From: Sorangium aterium
GTDB taxonomy: Bacteria > Myxococcota_A > Polyangia > Polyangiales > Polyangiaceae
Length of the DNA stretch: 64,000 bases
Assembly: GCF_028368935.1 (NCBI RefSeq)
Contig: NZ_JAQNDK010000002.1
Coordinates: forward strand, 496,001-560,000
Reading direction: 5' to 3'
Of this stretch, positions 61,083 to 64,000 are shown one piece after another (the first letter of the stretch is position 1; each line of letters opens with the position of its first letter). The translations under genes and the position numbers were made by a program. The notes beneath the pieces are model-generated. The model ran no database searches. It saw only the letters and a program-made list of their open reading frames with translations, and was not told the origin of the DNA.

Positions 61083-64000
61083 ATGAGCTCTTCACCTCCG
61101 GATCGGGCAGCATCAGCGTCGGGCGCGAGGAGGTCGCTGCATTCGCCGGAGCTGATGGAGCCTGCCGGGCCCGCCTCTGCGGGGCAGCTGGTCCTCGCAG
61201 GGGCCCGCGCGATCGCGCCGGTGTCGCGCCACCGCGGCCCGCGGGCTGAAGAGGCCTACTGGCGCGCGCGGGTGGACGAGCGCCGCGCGGCCGGCGACGT
61301 GCAAGGGGAGCGCGAGGCAGCCCTCGCCCTCGCGAGGACCCTCGCCGCGCGCGGCGTCGAGCTGGACCAGGCGGCGGTGCTCGCCCGCCGGGCGCTCTCG
61401 CTGGGCGACGATCCGGCGATGAGGAGCGAGCTCGCCGGCTGGCTGGCCGGGCTGGGCGAGCCAGCCCTCGCCGCGGCGGCGCTGCGCGGCCTCCGCGACG
61501 ACGCGCAGCCGCCCGGCGCGACGGCGCGGATGCTGGTGAAGATCGCCGTGCTCCTCGCGCGCGCCAGCGACGTCGCGGGCGCTGTCGACGCGCTCGAAGA
61601 GGCGAGCGAGCTCGCCCCGGACGACGCGATGGCGAGCGAGCTGCTCGGCACGATCGCGGCCTGGGCGTCGGACGAGGTGTTCCCCGCGGCCGCGGCGAAG
61701 GCGTATCTGGAGGCGGCCAAGCGGCGCGAAGCCGCGCGGGAGCGGGAGGCGGCGTTCGAGGATCGCCTGCGCGCCTTCGAGATCGCGCCTCACGATGACA
61801 TGGCGGCCAAAGCCATGGCGGCCGCGCTGTTCTTGCGCAGCCGGCAGGGCGCGGCCGACGAGGTGCTCCGGACGCACGCCGACGCGCTCGCGGCGCGGGC
61901 GGCTCGCGGCGAGGCCTCTGGCCCCGCCGCCCTGCGACGCGCGATGGAGGTGCACGGCCACCGGCTCCAGGGCGCGACGAACGAGGGCGACTGGGCGCGC
62001 GCGGTCGGGTGCGTGCTCGACGCGGGCCTCGACGGGGCGATCGACGGCGACGCCGCCCGCGCGATCGACGAGGTGCTCGAGCAGGCGGGGCTCTACGAGC
62101 TCGTGGCCGCGCGGATCGAGCTCAGGGCGGAGCAGCGGGTCGGGGCGTCGAGGTCCGAGGCGTACGTGGCGCTCGCGCGGCTCCACGCTGGCCCGCTCGC
62201 GAGCCCCGATCGCGCCGTGGAGGCCTGGATCGAGGCCGCGGCGAGCGACTCCGGCAGCACCGCCGCGCGCTCCGCGCTGCGCGACCACGCGGCGACCCTG
62301 CACGACATGGCGCCCCTCGTCGAGGCGCTCATCCGCATCGGCGAGGGCTCGGACGCGAGGGCGACGGAGGACGCGGCGGGGCGGATCGACGCGCTCTCGG
62401 AGCTCGCGCGACTCGCGGAAGAGAAGATCGGCGACCCCGGCCTCGCGCGCTGGGCGCTCGAGACGCTGAGAGACGTCGGCGGCGACCCGAAGCACGCCGA
62501 GGCAGGGCTCCAGCGGATCGCCGATCGGCTCAAGGGGCAGGACGAGGCGCTCTCGGCGGCGCAGCGCGCGCTCCGCGGCGCGGACACCGCCGAGGGGCGG
62601 ATCGACGCGCTCCGCCGGCTCGTCGTGATCTACCGCGGCCGCCCGAAGGAGCGCGCGGCCTACGAGGAGGCGCTCGTGGGGCTCTCGCGGGCGCTGCCGG
62701 CCGACCGCGGCTGCCTGCTGGCGCTCGATCGGCTGAGCCGGCGGACCGGGGGCGGCGCCGCGCTCGACGCCCTGCTCCGCGCGCGGCTGGCCGAGGCGAT
62801 GCGGGCGCCCTCCGAGGCCGAGGGCGCGCGCTCCGCGAGGTCCGAGGCGATCCGCGCGTCCTTGCTGACGCGGGTCGAGCTGGTGCGTGCCAGGCTCCTC
62901 CTGTCGGCGATCGCGCGGCGGCAAGGCCAGGACGCCCGCGCCCTCGACGAGGTGTTGCCGCTGCTCGGCGAGGCCCCGGGGCACCGCGGCGCGGCGAGCG
63001 CTGCGCTCGTGCTGGCCACGCGGACCGGGCGCCTGCGGGAGCGCGCCGACGCGCTCGTGCAGCTCGCCGCGCCGGTCTGGCCGGCGCTGCGCGCGGTGCT
63101 GCTCTCGAGCGCGGCGGCGCTCTACCAGCGGACGCAGCGGGCGCTCTCGCGCGAGGTCGCGCTGCTCGCCTGCGAGGCCGATCCGTCGTCCGGGCGCGCC
63201 GTGGCCACGCTCGCCTCCATCCTCACGGCAGATCTCGCCGCCGCCGCGGGGGCCGGCGAGGCGCCTCCGTTCGAGGTCGACCGGGCGGTGGCGGCCGCGA
63301 TCGAGCGCTCCATCACCACGGTGTTCCCGCGCGGCGCGCTATGCGACGGCCTCGCGAGGGCGCTGGAGGCGCTGGGCGAGCTGCCGCTCGCGCTCGCGTG
63401 GACCCAGCGCTGGCTCGCGCTGCGGCCAGGGTGCCCCCAGGCGACCGCGGAGCTCATCCGCCGCGCCGCGGCCGCCGGCGACGCGGCGCGGCTCTCGGAC
63501 GCGCTCGCGTGGATCCTGGCGCAGCCCAAGCCGCTCGGCGAGATGGCGGCCGCGCTGGCGAGCGCGCTGCACGCCCTCTACGACCTCGATCCCGAGCGCG
63601 GCACGGCGCTCGCGAGGCGCTCGCTCGACGTCTTCGGACCGCAGAACCCGCTCTTGCGCGAGCGGCTGCTGGAGCTCGCGCGCCGGGCGGGCGACCCTCA
63701 CCTCGCCGTGACCGTGCTCGAGCGGTGGCTGGCCGTCGAGATGACGGCGTCGCACGCCCCCGAGCTGATGTTCATGCTCGCCGATTGCCGGCTCGACGGC
63801 GGCGATCCGGACGGAGCGGCGCAGGAGCTCGCGCGCGCAGCGGCCGTGCAGGCGGATCCTCACGAGGTCCTCACGCGGGTCCAGCGCCTCGAGTCGTCGC
63901 TGCTCGACGCGAAGGGGCTCAGCTCCGACGGCGCCATCGCGCTGGTCGAGGCGAAGGCCCGGGCGTTCACCGCGCGGGGCGCCGACACGGCGGGAGAGGC
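61083..64000 (+). CDS. Giant TPR-like protein, partial (runs off right edge)
   Basis: An open frame from ATG 61083 to the window end, about 972 codons, not interrupted. It starts MSSSPPDRAASASGARRSLH without a signal and is then a series of Ala/Glu/Arg-rich helices (REAALALARTLAARGVELDQ, ALAAAALRGLRDDAQ, ARASDVAGAVDALEEASELA). These have the spacing of TPR-like hairpins, typical of very large myxobacterial repeat proteins. The opposite strand is also open for about 600 codons, but this frame has the better codon pattern. Function unknown. Confidence 0.75.
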   Translation, partial: MSSSPPDRAASASGARRSLHSPELMEPAGPASAGQLVLAGARAIAPVSRHRGPRAEEAYWRARVDERRAAGDVQGEREAALALARTLAARGVELDQAAVLARRALSLGDDPAMRSELAGWLAGLGEPALAAAALRGLRDDAQPPGATARMLVKIAVLLARASDVAGAVDALEEASELAPDDAMASELLGTIAAWASDEVFPAAAAKAYLEAAKRREAAREREAAFEDRLRAFEIAPHDDMAAKAMAAALFLRSRQGAADEVLRTHADALAARAARGEASGPAALRRAMEVHGHRLQGATNEGDWARAVGCVLDAGLDGAIDGDAARAIDEVLEQAGLYELVAARIELRAEQRVGASRSEAYVALARLHAGPLASPDRAVEAWIEAAASDSGSTAARSALRDHAATLHDMAPLVEALIRIGEGSDARATEDAAGRIDALSELARLAEEKIGDPGLARWALETLRDVGGDPKHAEAGLQRIADRLKGQDEALSAAQRALRGADTAEGRIDALRRLVVIYRGRPKERAAYEEALVGLSRALPADRGCLLALDRLSRRTGGGAALDALLRARLAEAMRAPSEAEGARSARSEAIRASLLTRVELVRARLLLSAIARRQGQDARALDEVLPLLGEAPGHRGAASAALVLATRTGRLRERADALVQLAAPVWPALRAVLLSSAAALYQRTQRALSREVALLACEADPSSGRAVATLASILTADLAAAAGAGEAPPFEVDRAVAAAIERSITTVFPRGALCDGLARALEALGELPLALAWTQRWLALRPGCPQATAELIRRAAAAGDAARLSDALAWILAQPKPLGEMAAALASALHALYDLDPERGTALARRSLDVFGPQNPLLRERLLELARRAGDPHLAVTVLERWLAVEMTASHAPELMFMLADCRLDGGDPDGAAQELARAAAVQADPHEVLTRVQRLESSLLDAKGLSSDGAIALVEAKARAFTARGADTAGE

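Noticed and set aside
61113-62984. Minus-strand open frame opposite the right-edge TPR-like gene
   Set aside because: Arg-rich and repetitive; the plus frame continues unbroken to the edge and has alternating helix composition.

Overview
The window looks like chromosomal DNA of a myxobacterium, most likely a Sorangium/Polyangium-type member. This is inferred, not proven. It is very GC-rich throughout, so antisense frames stay open for long stretches. Its gene repertoire is also typical: many lipoproteins, a Pkn-type Ser/Thr kinase with a PEGA domain, a TIGR04563-type small protein, a DUF1592/DUF1552 pair, a cysteine-rich lipoprotein with EB-like modules, AgmX/TonB-like C-termini and a giant TPR-like protein. 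I see no rRNA, tRNA, CRISPR array, IS element or prophage.

Layout. 1-2.4 kb: two tandem paralogous lipoproteins, the first cut by the window edge. 2.6-8.5 kb (minus): a ketopantoate-reductase-like enzyme, a two-gene ABC-type ATPase + TOPRIM-like module resembling anti-phage systems (4063-5942), a DAGK-family lipid kinase, a small lipoprotein and a YihY/BrkB membrane protein. 8.8-14.2 kb (minus): a TipAL-like MerR regulator with a clear MerR promoter, an MFS exporter, an AraC regulator and a fused FAD-monooxygenase/old-yellow-enzyme protein of the salicylyl-CoA/2-aminobenzoyl-CoA type. 15-18 kb: a secreted DUF1592 (haem motif) and Tat-exported DUF1552 pair. 18.3-29 kb: HdeD, an M15-like peptidase, an SDR, aminopeptidase P, a subtilase with a membrane C-terminus, a PDZ protein and DNA polymerase I (polA). 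29.4-32 kb (minus): rpsT with a small basic protein, then an ECF sigma factor coupled to a membrane partner. 32.4-39 kb: a CtpA-like S41 protease, then (minus) an FAD protein, a glycosyltransferase and GlpA/GlpB-like glycerol-3-phosphate dehydrogenase subunits.

39.2-41.2 kb holds an aconitase/isopropylmalate-isomerase-family gene whose frame breaks near 40790. 41.3-48.2 kb holds a TIGR04563 protein, an alpha/beta hydrolase coupled to a kinase-like lipoprotein, a YbjN protein, an FGE-like lipoprotein, a PilD-like prepilin peptidase and a WxxGxW lipoprotein. 48.2-53.1 kb: a Ser/Thr kinase, an acyl-CoA synthetase and a HAD protein. 53.4-55.2 kb: four small envelope-stress-type membrane proteins facing each other across a strong palindrome. 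55.4-64 kb: the cysteine-rich lipoprotein, a zinc-ribbon membrane protein overlapping SppA, and a TPR-like protein running off the right edge.

The observations I rate highest are the ATPase/TOPRIM pair, a ~55-bp-arm inverted repeat whose loop is a G-quadruplex motif (22311-22504), the broken aconitase, the apparent loss of proofreading residues in PolA, and several large structured intergenic palindromes. All coding calls rest on reading the sequence and on family knowledge; no database search was run.
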